NCBI GenBank assembly: GCA_030147755.1
Contig: JASBUW010000188.1
Location: forward strand, 1-33,173
DNA from: Parachlamydiaceae bacterium
GTDB taxonomy: Bacteria; Chlamydiota; Chlamydiia; Chlamydiales; Parachlamydiaceae
DNA length: 33,173 nucleotides
Direction: 5' to 3'
Shown: piece by piece, positions 17,690 to 26,036 of the stretch
How the letters are laid out: every line of letters begins with the position of its first letter
Numbering within the stretch: position 1 is the first letter of the stretch
Made by a program: the position numbers and the translations under genes
The notes under the pieces: generated by a model
Database searches by the model: none
What the model saw: the letters and a program-made list of their open reading frames with translations, nothing else
What the model was told of the DNA's origin: nothing

Positions 17690-17972
17690 TTTGAAGAGAA
17701 TTTAATAAATAAAACGGGCTTTATCAAAGACAATTAAATGCGCGGACAGCTTTCTTGATATCCTGCTCAACAGCTATACAAATCTATTAAAAATTGCCTA
17801 AAGGCCGTTTTAGAAAAGCAGTCAAATACTTTCGAGCTGTTGGCAAAGAGAAGAAGCCATTTCTTTAATTTTAGAAAGCCGTTAAATAATTTTATTTGAT
17901 TTTATAACAAAATTCAATATAATAATTTCATATTGTTATTTTTATAATCTTTTTTATTTAAAGGAAATATGT
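17690..17972. other. non-coding remnant DNA
   Basis: No intact gene is visible. Bases 17740-17880 can be read on the plus strand as a Lys/Leu-rich fragment without a start, which may be the rest of a lost gene. Bases 17881-17960 are almost pure A/T and probably hold the promoter of the MORN gene starting at 17973, but I cannot name the boxes with confidence. Confidence 0.4.
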
Positions 17973-19019
17973 ATGCATAATAACCCTGTTTCTCCTTCGT
18001 CCCTAACTAATTGGTGGGATGCAAATAAAGACTTTTTAGAAACAGAAGCAAAGGCAGAGCCTAATCCACTTGCTTCTATCGTAAAGACAAGCTTAGCTCT
18101 TGACCAACCCGTTGAGCCTAAGCTTCCAAAAAGAAAAATCACTTCCTCTCCCTCTGACCCTTCACATTCTGTAAAGAAAGCGCATATAGAAAAAGGGCAT
18201 GTAGACAATGAACAAATAGAAGAAAAAGTAACTGAAGAAAATGAGAAACAGCTTACTCTATCTAAAACAGAAGACGCTAACTCCTTACATAAAGTCCAGA
18301 TAAAAGTACAGGAAAAAGTCTTAGGCGGGGGTTTGATAGACTATACCTATATGATAAAAGGAGACTATACAGGAAAGGGTTCCTATACTTTTGAAAATGG
18401 TAGTATTTATGAAGGAGATTATCTAGAAGGCCAAATGACGGGAAAAGGGACTTACTTTTATTTGCCTGAGCCTAATGCGGAATATCCTATCATTTATGAA
18501 GGAGATTTTGTGAATGGCTTTTTTGAAGGTTCGGGTAAAATGTGGTGTTCAGATCCTTGCGCTTTAACTTATAAAGAGAAATTTTTGAATGGTTTTTTTG
18601 AAGACTCTTCCATTAATGCTTCTTGGTCTTCTGATCCTGAAGAATTAATTACTACTAGTAATATGCTCGCTTATTCTGTTTCTAGAGATTACTTTGCATA
18701 CATAAATTATGAGGGAGAGTTTTTAAAAGGCGAATTCCATGGAAAAGGAAAAGCGCTTTTAGATAAAGCGAAATATTTGAATGGGCCAGTCGAAAAAATT
18801 TATTATAAGGGAAATTTTGTAGAAGGGAGAATGGAAGGAAAAGGTGAATGGACACAGTATGAAGAGACCGAACAGACGACATATAAAAAAGTGAAAGAAT
18901 ATATAGGAGATTTTAAAGACGATCGCTTTCATGGGCGGGGGAAAAAAATTTATTATAATGAAGAAGGAACTGCAATCAAAACTATTGATGGGAATTTCCG
19001 CGAAGGTAAATTGGTGTAG
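17973..19019 (+). CDS. MORN-repeat protein, candidate effector
   Basis: A 348-residue protein with no signal peptide or membrane segment. Residues 1-110 are polar and low in hydrophobics, with a basic PKRK patch at about 50. Residues 125-348 carry MORN repeats of the form YxGDyxxGxxxGKGxyxy: GDYTGKGSYTFENGSIYEGDY, YEGDFVNGFFEGSGKMW, YEGEFLKGEFHGKGKA, YKGNFVEGRMEGKGEW and YIGDFKDDRFHGRGKKIYY. MORN repeats commonly bind lipids or act as scaffolds. AAGGAAA about eight bases before the ATG is a good ribosome site. The unstructured N-terminus suits a type III secretion substrate, but that is only inferred. A decayed relative lies just upstream and a hairpin terminator follows. Confidence 0.8.
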   Translation: MHNNPVSPSSLTNWWDANKDFLETEAKAEPNPLASIVKTSLALDQPVEPKLPKRKITSSPSDPSHSVKKAHIEKGHVDNEQIEEKVTEENEKQLTLSKTEDANSLHKVQIKVQEKVLGGGLIDYTYMIKGDYTGKGSYTFENGSIYEGDYLEGQMTGKGTYFYLPEPNAEYPIIYEGDFVNGFFEGSGKMWCSDPCALTYKEKFLNGFFEDSSINASWSSDPEELITTSNMLAYSVSRDYFAYINYEGEFLKGEFHGKGKALLDKAKYLNGPVEKIYYKGNFVEGRMEGKGEWTQYEETEQTTYKKVKEYIGDFKDDRFHGRGKKIYYNEEGTAIKTIDGNFREGKLV

Positions 19020-19067
19020 GTTTATCTTACTCCATATGCAAAAGATGGTGAGTGAAACAAGAAAAAA

Positions 19068-19117
19068 TTGAACCGAAGGAAATAGCGAATAAGCTATTTT
19101 CAAGGTTCAATTTCTTT
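19068..19117 (+). terminator. hairpin terminator after the MORN gene
   Basis: The outer arms ttgaacc (19068-19074) and ggttcaa (19104-19110) and an inner aatagc/gctatt pairing form a stem that is followed by tttcttt. This is a plausible intrinsic terminator 50 bases past the MORN stop. The remaining bases to 19284 hold no gene. Confidence 0.6.
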
Positions 19118-19284
19118 GAAAATTGCCACCAGATCCTTATGCAGAGTAAAATAAACACAAAACTCAGGTTATGTACCAAAGCACGGTGAATTTTGTAAAT
19201 CCAAACTTCTATAGCTAAATTTTTTAAAATTTTTTTGCATTTTGTATGAAATAGGGGGATATTTTATACAAGATAAAATTTATC

Positions 19285-20262
19285 TCAAAATAATAAGCTA
19301 CGACGTTTCTTTTTAAAGCGTTGAGGGTCAATAGCACTTACATCGAGGATTTCTCCGGTCCATTGCTGATATTGTTGAGCTAGAAAGGGAGACAAAGTGG
19401 AGTAATACTGAGGATAGTCTGTTTTGATCCAGCGATCAATTTTCCACACGACATGCTCGAGATCTTTTTTATAGACATTTACATCACGCATGCGCTCTTC
19501 TTTACTAAATTTGCCGACATCGAGGTGAAACGGTCGATTTCCCACAAAACCGGTATTATGCATCACGCCATGATCGCGATCATATACGCCCTTTTTGTAT
19601 TCTGAAATATACATGCCGATAATACTAGCAATCGCTTGCTCAGCTTCTTGTAAGCGTTGCTGATCCAGCAACTGCCTTAAACGTGTGCGCAGGGTTTCGC
19701 CTTTCTTTTGCACGAGAAAAACAACGTCATCCAAGTGAATTGTCCTTGACAAACCTATTTTATCTATAACGGTAACATCTTGCTGAAGATGCTGTGTGGG
19801 CAATAAATGCAAGTAAAGAAGTTCTGAATCTTGACGATTTACTCGATAAGCAATGTCATACCCGTCAAACACACTAAAAAGCTTATGTTGCTTGCGTTCG
19901 ATGCAATTTTGCTTATACTCTTTGAAAGGAGGAATAGCGGGCAATAGATCTACCCACAGGCTAGGTTTAAGATGTTTAAATTTAAAAAATTTTAAAACAT
20001 ATTCTCCATCTTCACTTACGAAAGCATAACATTGAGCGCCCTTTCCAATATAAGTAAACTTTTGCTTGAAGAGATGGGACAGCTGTTCTTGTTCTTGCGC
20101 CGTGAGTTCGGGTATTTTCCAAGGAGCTTCAAAAGGCAGTTGATAATGGATATTACCCACACGAAAATCATCTGTTAGACGATAATATAAACGAGCTAAA
20201 CCGAATAATCCGAACATGAGAAGAAGGCAATAGATCCACTTAAACGAACGCTTTTGAGCCAT
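19285..20262 (-). CDS. membrane-anchored kinase-like protein
   Basis: A 325-residue protein with an N-terminal membrane helix (about 8-25) and a body with protein-kinase-like features. These are a glycine-rich turn YIGKGAQCYAF at 71-81, a VAIK-type strand YVLKFFKF with Lys91, a catalytic-loop-like segment VYDRDHGVMHNTGF with Asp228/230 and Asn236, and a DFG-like LDVGKF with Asp248. Order and spacing fit a small atypical kinase fold, although sequence identity to known families cannot be judged. The helix would leave the kinase domain on one side of the inner membrane, or the helix may be a secretion signal. The start ATG at 20262 has AAAGAG upstream. A truncated 3' copy lies at 17008-17200, which shows this gene was part of an old tandem duplication. 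Confidence 0.6.
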   Translation of the reverse strand: MAQKRSFKWIYCLLLMFGLFGLARLYYRLTDDFRVGNIHYQLPFEAPWKIPELTAQEQEQLSHLFKQKFTYIGKGAQCYAFVSEDGEYVLKFFKFKHLKPSLWVDLLPAIPPFKEYKQNCIERKQHKLFSVFDGYDIAYRVNRQDSELLYLHLLPTQHLQQDVTVIDKIGLSRTIHLDDVVFLVQKKGETLRTRLRQLLDQQRLQEAEQAIASIIGMYISEYKKGVYDRDHGVMHNTGFVGNRPFHLDVGKFSKEERMRDVNVYKKDLEHVVWKIDRWIKTDYPQYYSTLSPFLAQQYQQWTGEILDVSAIDPQRFKKKRRSLLF

Positions 20263-20292
20263 TTTTGATCTCTTTTATGATGATATTAGATT

Positions 20293-20458
20293 TAGGAATT
20301 ACGCAGTTGATAAATAAAAGGACAAACGACCTTAACGACAGAAACGACCTTAACGACAACGACAAAAAGAACTAAAATCATGATTGTCGTTTGTCGTTAA
20401 AGTCCTTGGTGTCCTTGGTGTCATTTGTCCTTTTAATTTATCAACTGCGTAATTCCTA
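20293..20458. mobile_element. MITE-like element with TA-flanked inverted repeats
   Basis: A 166-base unit bounded by long terminal inverted repeats. The first approximately 39 bases from 20293 and the complement of the last approximately 40 ending at 20458 match except for one gap and one substitution. Both outer ends read TA, as expected for a target duplication of IS630/Tc1-type elements. The interior holds direct repeats: a 17-base aaacgaccttaacgaca unit twice and gtccttggt twice. No coding capacity is present. It fills most of the gap between the kinase-like and RasGEF genes. Confidence 0.65.
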
Positions 20459-20541
20459 TAAATTCTTAATACCAAAGATTTTGGCAATTCAAAGAATTTA
20501 AAACAATGGCTTTATTCCAAAGGAATGGAAACATTATTCTT

Positions 20542-20603
20542 CCTCTGTGCTCTCTGTATACTCTGTGGTAAAACTTAATAAATGACCACATAACACACAG
20601 AGG
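20542..20603. repeat. imperfect hairpin downstream of the RasGEF gene
   Basis: Outer arms cctctgtg (20542-20549) and cacagagg (20596-20603) and an inner tgtggt/accaca pair form a stem. It sits just past the RasGEF stop and may act as its terminator, though there is no T-run on the minus strand. Confidence 0.4.
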
Positions 20604-20618
20604 AGTTACCATTTCTAT

Positions 20619-22319
20619 TTAATTATGGAGTTGTTTAGTTTTGAAGGGTTCTATCTCCAACGATCTTTGATAGGCTTTTTCCTCATCTGTAAAAGCTGAA
20701 GGTTGATTGAACCAAAGAACAGGAGCTGCAGGTTCATGACTTGAAAATAATTGATCAAAATCCCTTCTTGCCCTATCTGTGACTTCCATCAAATGCTCAA
20801 AAAACCTTTGAAAATTTTCTTCTCGTTTTTTTAATGTTTCTTTACATGATTGAAGGTCCTTTTGAAGCTCTTGCCAAATTTTGAATTCTTTTATAGGAGC
20901 TCCTGCTGGCGCTTTTTCAATTTTTTGCGCAAGTTTAAATTGATCTTTAAGCTTTTGACATTCAATTGATTCGCTCTCTTTACATGCTACTATTTGAGCA
21001 CGTAGTTGCATCAAATGATCAATCAATTCACCCTTTTCCTTCTTAGAAAAAAGCATTTCTACTTCTTCTACAGCTGCTTCGAGCTTTTTCACAGGACCTT
21101 GTCCTTGTTTCATTTTCCCATAAGTTCTTGCTAACATAGCTTGAAAAGGAACAAGAAAAGGTACACTATGTACACGCGCTCCGGCTTTTAACATATCTTC
21201 TACATTTTGATCATAAAGTGTAGAGCGCATTCCATCTTGCAATTCCATTTCAAGCTCTTTAAACTTGTTTATTGTACTTTCAGGGAGCTTTTGCCACGTT
21301 TCTTTTAAACGTCCCTTAGCTACAGACTGAGCACTCAAGCCATTTAAAATCAACATAGCTGTTGTATAGTCACGATTGATTCTCAATGCGCTATGAGCCA
21401 CGTAAATGAGAGTTTCAATGACATCTCGACGTTGTTTAGCTGTTGATTGTGACAAAATCTTGTCCACAATCATATTTCTAAAGGTGTCAAACATCTTCGC
21501 ATAGTCGCTTAAGTGCGGACATTTTTCACTTAAAACAGCCATCGGATCTTTTACATCTCCTATTTCTAAACTGTCTTGAATTTCTTGGCGATAAACACTT
21601 CCTATCAGCTTTGTAAAATGATAGATGGATTCTTCTAAAGTACGCATGAGCGCACGTTTTTGCAACTGTTCGAATTGCTTTTTCAACTCTGGATGATGAC
21701 GAAAACACTTTTTGACCCAACGATTAAAAGACATTGTTCGCAGCATCTGTAAAGCAGTTAAGGGCTCTTCTTTCATTCTTTTTTCTGCTTCATTCAGTAA
21801 TTTTTGAAATCCTTTAGAAGAAGAGCCTTTTATATTCTCTTCAGGATTAGGAGTAGAAAAAAGGCGATGCGGTTTTTGAATGAGAATATCGCTTCCTTTT
21901 GTCTTAATAATCTTGCCTTTATTTTCTTCTACTTGATGTAAAAGCTGCGTATACTGCACGATATGATCTACCTCATACGCCAGCGTTTGCATTTCAAATT
22001 CTTCTTCATCTGTGATCTCTTCATCAGAGAAAAAAGGATCCGTATCTACATCTATTTCTTCCTCTACAACTGCTCCAACTGGAGGAGGTGGAATTGCATT
22101 CATGAGCTCGCTTTTCAGCTGGTATTCAACCTTCTCGAGATCAAGAGGGAAAGAGCGTTTTCTATTTGACAAAGGAATGCGATCTGTATTTTTTAAATTT
22201 TCTATCTTTTCCTTTACAATGGAAACTAAACATCTTCCTGTGTGACGCATCTTATGCGTAAAAGCTTGAAATGCTTCATATCGACTAACTGATGTACGTG
22301 TATTATGTATAACAGACAT
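20619..22319 (-). CDS. RasGEF-domain protein, candidate effector
   Basis: A 566-residue protein with a eukaryotic Ras guanine-nucleotide exchange (CDC25-type) domain, which would catalyse GDP release from a Ras-family GTPase. The domain runs from about 185 to 400. It contains SFNRWVKKCF (197-206), then RRDVIETLIYVAHSALRINR (297-316), YTTAMLILNGLSAQSV, KGRLKETWQKLP at 335-346 and SVPFLVPFQAMLARTYGKM near 385-403. These match the helical core and the hairpin region of the family. Residues 1-180 are polar with an acidic run (86-108), and the rest is helical. There is no signal peptide. Bacteria rarely carry Ras-family targets, so the likely substrate is in the amoeba host, and the protein is probably secreted (inference). 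AAAGGAAAG upstream of the ATG supports the start. Confidence 0.8.
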   Translation of the reverse strand: MSVIHNTRTSVSRYEAFQAFTHKMRHTGRCLVSIVKEKIENLKNTDRIPLSNRKRSFPLDLEKVEYQLKSELMNAIPPPPVGAVVEEEIDVDTDPFFSDEEITDEEEFEMQTLAYEVDHIVQYTQLLHQVEENKGKIIKTKGSDILIQKPHRLFSTPNPEENIKGSSSKGFQKLLNEAEKRMKEEPLTALQMLRTMSFNRWVKKCFRHHPELKKQFEQLQKRALMRTLEESIYHFTKLIGSVYRQEIQDSLEIGDVKDPMAVLSEKCPHLSDYAKMFDTFRNMIVDKILSQSTAKQRRDVIETLIYVAHSALRINRDYTTAMLILNGLSAQSVAKGRLKETWQKLPESTINKFKELEMELQDGMRSTLYDQNVEDMLKAGARVHSVPFLVPFQAMLARTYGKMKQGQGPVKKLEAAVEEVEMLFSKKEKGELIDHLMQLRAQIVACKESESIECQKLKDQFKLAQKIEKAPAGAPIKEFKIWQELQKDLQSCKETLKKREENFQRFFEHLMEVTDRARRDFDQLFSSHEPAAPVLWFNQPSAFTDEEKAYQRSLEIEPFKTKQLHN

Positions 22320-22544
22320 AATTACTTTCCTTTTTATACATGTTAAACAATTAATTTATTTTTAAATCAATCAGTGATTCCTTTAATCGTTATGCGCTAT
22401 AAATTATAAATCATTATGCCATTACTTATAAAGAACAAATAAAGATTATATAAATGAGATTTAAATAATAAATAGCCTCATGATCAACCAACAAAATTTA
22501 AATATAAGCCTCCACAAGTAAGTAAAGGCTTGAAATCATTTTTC

Positions 22545-23027
22545 TTAAGGATGATTAGGATCCCGAGGTGTAGGTGTTGTCGCATGCGGATGGTGGTAAA
22601 CAAATCCCAAGTAAAGAGAAAGAGCAGCAATGACCGTGTGTAGCAAAGCATCAGGGATGTTGTTAGCTAAAATTCCGAAAATAGGGCGGTCACCATAGTA
22701 GAAGCCTAAAATAGCCACTACTGCATAAACCACACCAAAAATTTGGAAAAAAAGACGTGAAGCATGTTCACTCACTAACCCACATAAAATGCTTACAATA
22801 CCTGTCGCAAGATGCACTAAATTATGTTCAAAGTTAACGTGAAAGATACCCAATAATAATCCGTTGGGATTGGCTTCTGGAACGAATCCTAAAATACCTA
22901 TAGCAAGCATAATAAGACCGAAAATGATCGCGCAAGTTTTTAACATACAAGACTCCATTTTTTCAGGATTAAAAAGTCCTTCTAATTCTTCAACAGGTCT
23001 TACTTTTACTAAAATCTTTTCTTTCAT
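22545..23027 (-). CDS. four-helix membrane protein, DUF4383-like
   Basis: A 160-residue integral membrane protein with a charged N-terminal 25 residues and four hydrophobic segments at about 28-50, 64-82, 85-108 and 115-140. A His/Pro-rich tail (HHPHATTPTPRDP) follows. The pattern NLVHLATGIVSIL with a following YAVVAILGFY resembles the DUF4383 family of small membrane proteins of unknown role. I use the ATG at 23027; an in-frame TTG lies nine bases earlier. No clear ribosome site is visible, and residues 1-24 could be an added segment with a start at the later Met. It lies between the RasGEF gene and recA and is not obviously linked to either. Confidence 0.7.
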   Translation of the reverse strand: MKEKILVKVRPVEELEGLFNPEKMESCMLKTCAIIFGLIMLAIGILGFVPEANPNGLLLGIFHVNFEHNLVHLATGIVSILCGLVSEHASRLFFQIFGVVYAVVAILGFYYGDRPIFGILANNIPDALLHTVIAALSLYLGFVYHHPHATTPTPRDPNHP

Positions 23028-23228
23028 AAACAGCAAGTTTTTTCTTTATTTTCAGAGAGAAGAAATTTGTTATTTTTTATTTTAATAAAAGGTGTTTTCT
23101 TCTCTGGCTTCTTAATGCTGAAAAGGTTATGATTAAGACTCATTTTACTCACCTTTTTCTTAAGAAAAACAACAGAAGGGGTGATAGAATTTCTTGGCAT
23201 TTCACTTTAACCTTAATAAGGAGCTTCT

Positions 23229-24308
23229 ATGTCTCAACAAGCACCTGATGCCGAACGCAAAAAAGCGTTAGGTTTAGCCGTTAATCAAATTAAGAAACAA
23301 TTTGGTGACGGAGCGATCATGGCTTTTGGTAAACATTCATCTGAAAGAGAAATTGGAGTCATTAAAACCGGCGCTCTTGCTCTTGACATTGCGCTTGGCA
23401 TTGGCGGCGTTCCGCGCGGACGCGTGGTTGAAATTTATGGTCCGGAATCTTCCGGAAAATCGACTTTAGCGACTCATATCGTCGCTAATGCGCAGCGTAA
23501 TGGGGGCACAGCCGCCTACATTGACGCTGAGCATGCGCTTGATCCGGCTTATGCGGCTAAAATCGGTGTTAACCTCGATGATTTGCTTATTTCGCAACCG
23601 GACAGCGGAGAAGAAGCGCTTAACATCGCTGAAATGTTAGCACGCTCTAATGCCGTTGATGTCATCGTCATTGACTCCGTTGCCGCTCTTGTACCCAAAT
23701 CAGAATTAGAGGGCGAAATTGGCGATCAATTCATGGGTCTTCAAGCACGCATGATGTCGCAAGCTTTGCGCAAATTGACATCTGCTTTGGCAAAAAGTAA
23801 TACCTGTGCCATTTTTATCAACCAAATCCGTGATAAAATTGGAGTCGTCTATGGAAATCCGGAAACTACCACAGGCGGTCGTGCGTTGAAATTTTACTCT
23901 TCTGTGCGTCTGGATATTCGTCGTACAGGGGGTATCAAAGGACCTGATAACTCAGAAATTGGTAACCGCGTAAAAGTGAAAGTCAGCAAAAATAAACTGG
24001 CGCCTCCTTTCCAAATCGCTGAATTTGACATTTTGTTCAATGAAGGCATCTCGCGCACCGGTTCAGCCATTGATATGGCGACTGAGTTTAATATCATTGA
24101 AAAGAAAGGAGCTTGGTTCGGTTATAAAGGACAACGCTTTCAAGGACGTGAAGCAGTAAGAGAAGAATTGAAAAATAATCTTCCACTTTTAGAAGAAATT
24201 GAGAATTTGATCTTACAGCAATATAAAGAACGTCCACAGTCTACTAAAACAAAAGCAACAGCTGCTGAACAAGAAGCGCTTGTAGCAGAAGAAGCCTTAG
24301 AATCGTAG
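23229..24308 (+). CDS. recA: recombinase RecA
   Basis: A 359-residue RecA, the ATPase that forms filaments on single-stranded DNA for homologous pairing and repair. The Walker A motif GPESSGKST is at 71-79. The catalytic Glu of [10 protein letters not shown], the Walker [11 protein letters not shown], the L2 loop [11 protein letters not shown] and the AFEIRKIS-like C-terminal region ([11 protein letters not shown]) are all present. The C-terminal tail ends in the acidic stretch typical of bacterial RecA. GGAG about eight bases upstream supports the start. The sequence is somewhat higher in GC than its accessory neighbours. No SOS box is seen upstream, as expected for chlamydiae, which I understand lack LexA. 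A perfect terminator follows. Confidence 0.98.
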   Translation: MSQQAPDAERKKALGLAVNQIKKQFGDGAIMAFGKHSSEREIGVIKTGALALDIALGIGGVPRGRVVEIYGPESSGKSTLATHIVANAQRNGGTAAYIDAEHALDPAYAAKIGVNLDDLLISQPDSGEEALNIAEMLARSNAVDVIVIDSVAALVPKSELEGEIGDQFMGLQARMMSQALRKLTSALAKSNTCAIFINQIRDKIGVVYGNPETTTGGRALKFYSSVRLDIRRTGGIKGPDNSEIGNRVKVKVSKNKLAPPFQIAEFDILFNEGISRTGSAIDMATEFNIIEKKGAWFGYKGQRFQGREAVREELKNNLPLLEEIENLILQQYKERPQSTKTKATAAEQEALVAEEALES

Positions 24309-24314
24309 TCATGC

Positions 24315-24342
24315 AAGCCTGCCTTTTTAAGGCAGGCTTTTT
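24315..24342 (+). terminator. recA intrinsic terminator
   Basis: Arms aagcctgcctt (24315-24325) and aaggcaggctt (24329-24339) form a perfect 11-bp stem with a TTT loop, followed by further Ts to 24342. This is a classical rho-independent terminator. Its last bases overlap the convergent ispA stop. Confidence 0.93.
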
Positions 24343-25234
24343 AAATTTGCTGGACTTGACCGACGAGAAGTTGAGCTAAAGCCTGCAATTCACTCTGATC
24401 TAAATTTAACTCTTTTATTATCAAAGCATATTGCTCTATTTCTTCGTGGAACATTTGCATGGCTTGTGCTTTGCCGCAGACATTAGCCAGATTAAGAGAA
24501 TGGCCATGCATCTGATCTTGAATCATATCATCTAAATCATCTGCTAACTGGAATGCCATGCCAAAATGCGAAGCGCACTTTTTAATGAGCGGAAGCTGAT
24601 CTAAGTTTCCCCCTCCATAAATCCAACCTAATACAAAAGAGATTTCAAATAAGGTGACTGTTTTTTTGTGAAGTACCTCATGCAAAACAGGAAGGGATAA
24701 ATTGGGAGGCGAAAGATCCAAATATTGCCCTCCGGTGGCTCCCCACAACCCTGTATTATAACTGACATTCTCTAAAGCAAGAACACAAAGCGTATCGCTT
24801 TGATGGGCTAAGGGATGCTGACTCTGTTTGAGTTCTTGCGCATTTTTAGCTAAGCAATGATAGCCAGCTGAAATGAGAGCATATGTCGATAGCAATGCCA
24901 CAGATTCGCCATACACACGATGCAGAGTAGGTTTATTGCGACGTTCGTCATCGTTATCCATGCAAGGCAAATCATCAGCAATCAAAGAAGCGGTATGAAA
25001 AAATTCAATTCCCAAAGCAGCTTGAAAGGCATTGACTTGATACCCTAAAGCTTTAGCAATCATTAACACCAAAGCGGGACGGAAGCGTTTACCTCCGTTC
25101 AAAAGCGCATATTGGCAGGCTTCTCTAAGAGGACTTTCTGGTCCTAATTGCTCAATATGAGCCTGAATGCCCTGTTCAATCGCCTGTCGATAAGGTTCTA
25201 GAATAAGAGCTAAAGATAGCTGAGTTTGCAACAT
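24341..25234 (-). CDS. ispA: polyprenyl (farnesyl/geranylgeranyl) diphosphate synthase
   Basis: A 297-residue all-helical prenyltransferase that condenses isopentenyl diphosphate with allylic diphosphates. The first Asp-rich motif is DDLPCMDNDDERR (from Asp87), preceded by the LNGGKRFRP binding motif at about 46-53. The second is DDLDD near residue 236. The conserved GQYLDL segment is present. The residues before the first motif (GIEFFHTASLIA) suggest a short to medium chain product, most likely C15 or C20, which cannot be decided here. This is the standard ispA neighbour of glmU in Chlamydia (CT628/CT629 as I remember). It runs convergent to recA, and 72 bases separate it from the end of the glmU-like gene upstream. 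Confidence 0.93.
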   Translation of the reverse strand: MLQTQLSLALILEPYRQAIEQGIQAHIEQLGPESPLREACQYALLNGGKRFRPALVLMIAKALGYQVNAFQAALGIEFFHTASLIADDLPCMDNDDERRNKPTLHRVYGESVALLSTYALISAGYHCLAKNAQELKQSQHPLAHQSDTLCVLALENVSYNTGLWGATGGQYLDLSPPNLSLPVLHEVLHKKTVTLFEISFVLGWIYGGGNLDQLPLIKKCASHFGMAFQLADDLDDMIQDQMHGHSLNLANVCGKAQAMQMFHEEIEQYALIIKELNLDQSELQALAQLLVGQVQQI

Positions 25235-25306
25235 AGACCATCACATGAAAATGAAGATTAAATAACAAACGATTTTAGCATAACTGAAGTTTAAAAGTAT
25301 CTAGGA

Positions 25307-25996
25307 TTATTTAGGTTGATAAGCATAAACGACAGGCTTATCCGCAGGCTTAACCAGAGAATAAGAGGGAATAAATCCATCAATATACAAGCAAGGATAA
25401 CACCGAACAGCTGGTCCAATCAAAGTCCCGGGACTTGTGACGGCATTACATCCTATTTGAGACTGATCACCAATAATGGCTCCTAATTTACGCATTTTGG
25501 TTTCAATGCGCTGATTATCAATGCGCAACTGAACTTCTGAGTGATCTAATTTAAAATTGGCACATTTTGTCCCCGCCCCCAAATTGACGTGATTACCCAA
25601 AATAGAATCCCCTACGTAAGCAAAATGAGCAGCTTGAGCATGATCGAGCAAAATGGCTTGCTTGAGTTCAGAGGTATGGCCAATCACGCAATGATCCCCT
25701 GTTAGCACGTTTCCTCTTATGTAAGCTCCATGTCTGACCACACAGTGCTTGCCAATAACACAAGGACCCTGGATATAAGCTCCGGGTTCAATAATTGAGC
25801 CTTCACCAATCGAAATGAGCTCAGGTTGAACTAAATAAGCCTGTGGAGAAATTGTGCCTTTGTGATCGCCAAGCGGTAGCGATTTTAAGTAAGCAGTCAA
25901 TTTTTGTAGAACAAGCCACGGATAAGGATCCTGTTGGAAAAGGATAGCATGTGCATAACGTGTCGTGTCGAAAAAATAAGAGGATGGTAGAGACAT
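25307..25996 (-). CDS. glmU: short GlmU-like left-handed beta-helix transferase
   Basis: About 229 residues, most of them hexapeptide repeats ([LIV]-G-x-x-x-x) such as ISIGEGSIIEPGAYI, VIGKHCVVRHGAYI and NHVNLGAGTKCANFKLD, with a C-terminal IIGDQSQIGCNAVTSPG. This is the trimeric left-handed beta-helix of GlmU acetyltransferase and related acyltransferases. It lacks the GxGTRM pyrophosphorylase half of the usual bifunctional protein of about 455 residues. It may therefore perform only acetylation or be a related sugar acyltransferase. I start at the ATG at 25996; a GTG at 26044 would add 16 residues and overlap a DnaA-box-like site. It precedes ispA, as in Chlamydia. Confidence 0.8.
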   Translation of the reverse strand: MSLPSSYFFDTTRYAHAILFQQDPYPWLVLQKLTAYLKSLPLGDHKGTISPQAYLVQPELISIGEGSIIEPGAYIQGPCVIGKHCVVRHGAYIRGNVLTGDHCVIGHTSELKQAILLDHAQAAHFAYVGDSILGNHVNLGAGTKCANFKLDHSEVQLRIDNQRIETKMRKLGAIIGDQSQIGCNAVTSPGTLIGPAVRCYPCLYIDGFIPSYSLVKPADKPVVYAYQPK

Positions 25997-26036
25997 AAGA
26001 TAACATTTAGGGATGTATGGTTGAGAAGAAGATAAA

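Noticed and set aside
22506-22531. Six-base inverted repeat downstream of the small membrane protein
   Set aside because: Stem too short and no clear T-run; not convincing as a terminator.
23085-23228. SOS box or clear promoter upstream of recA
   Set aside because: No LexA-type palindrome is visible; a TAGAAT at about 23185 could be a -10 box but no matching -35 could be assigned.
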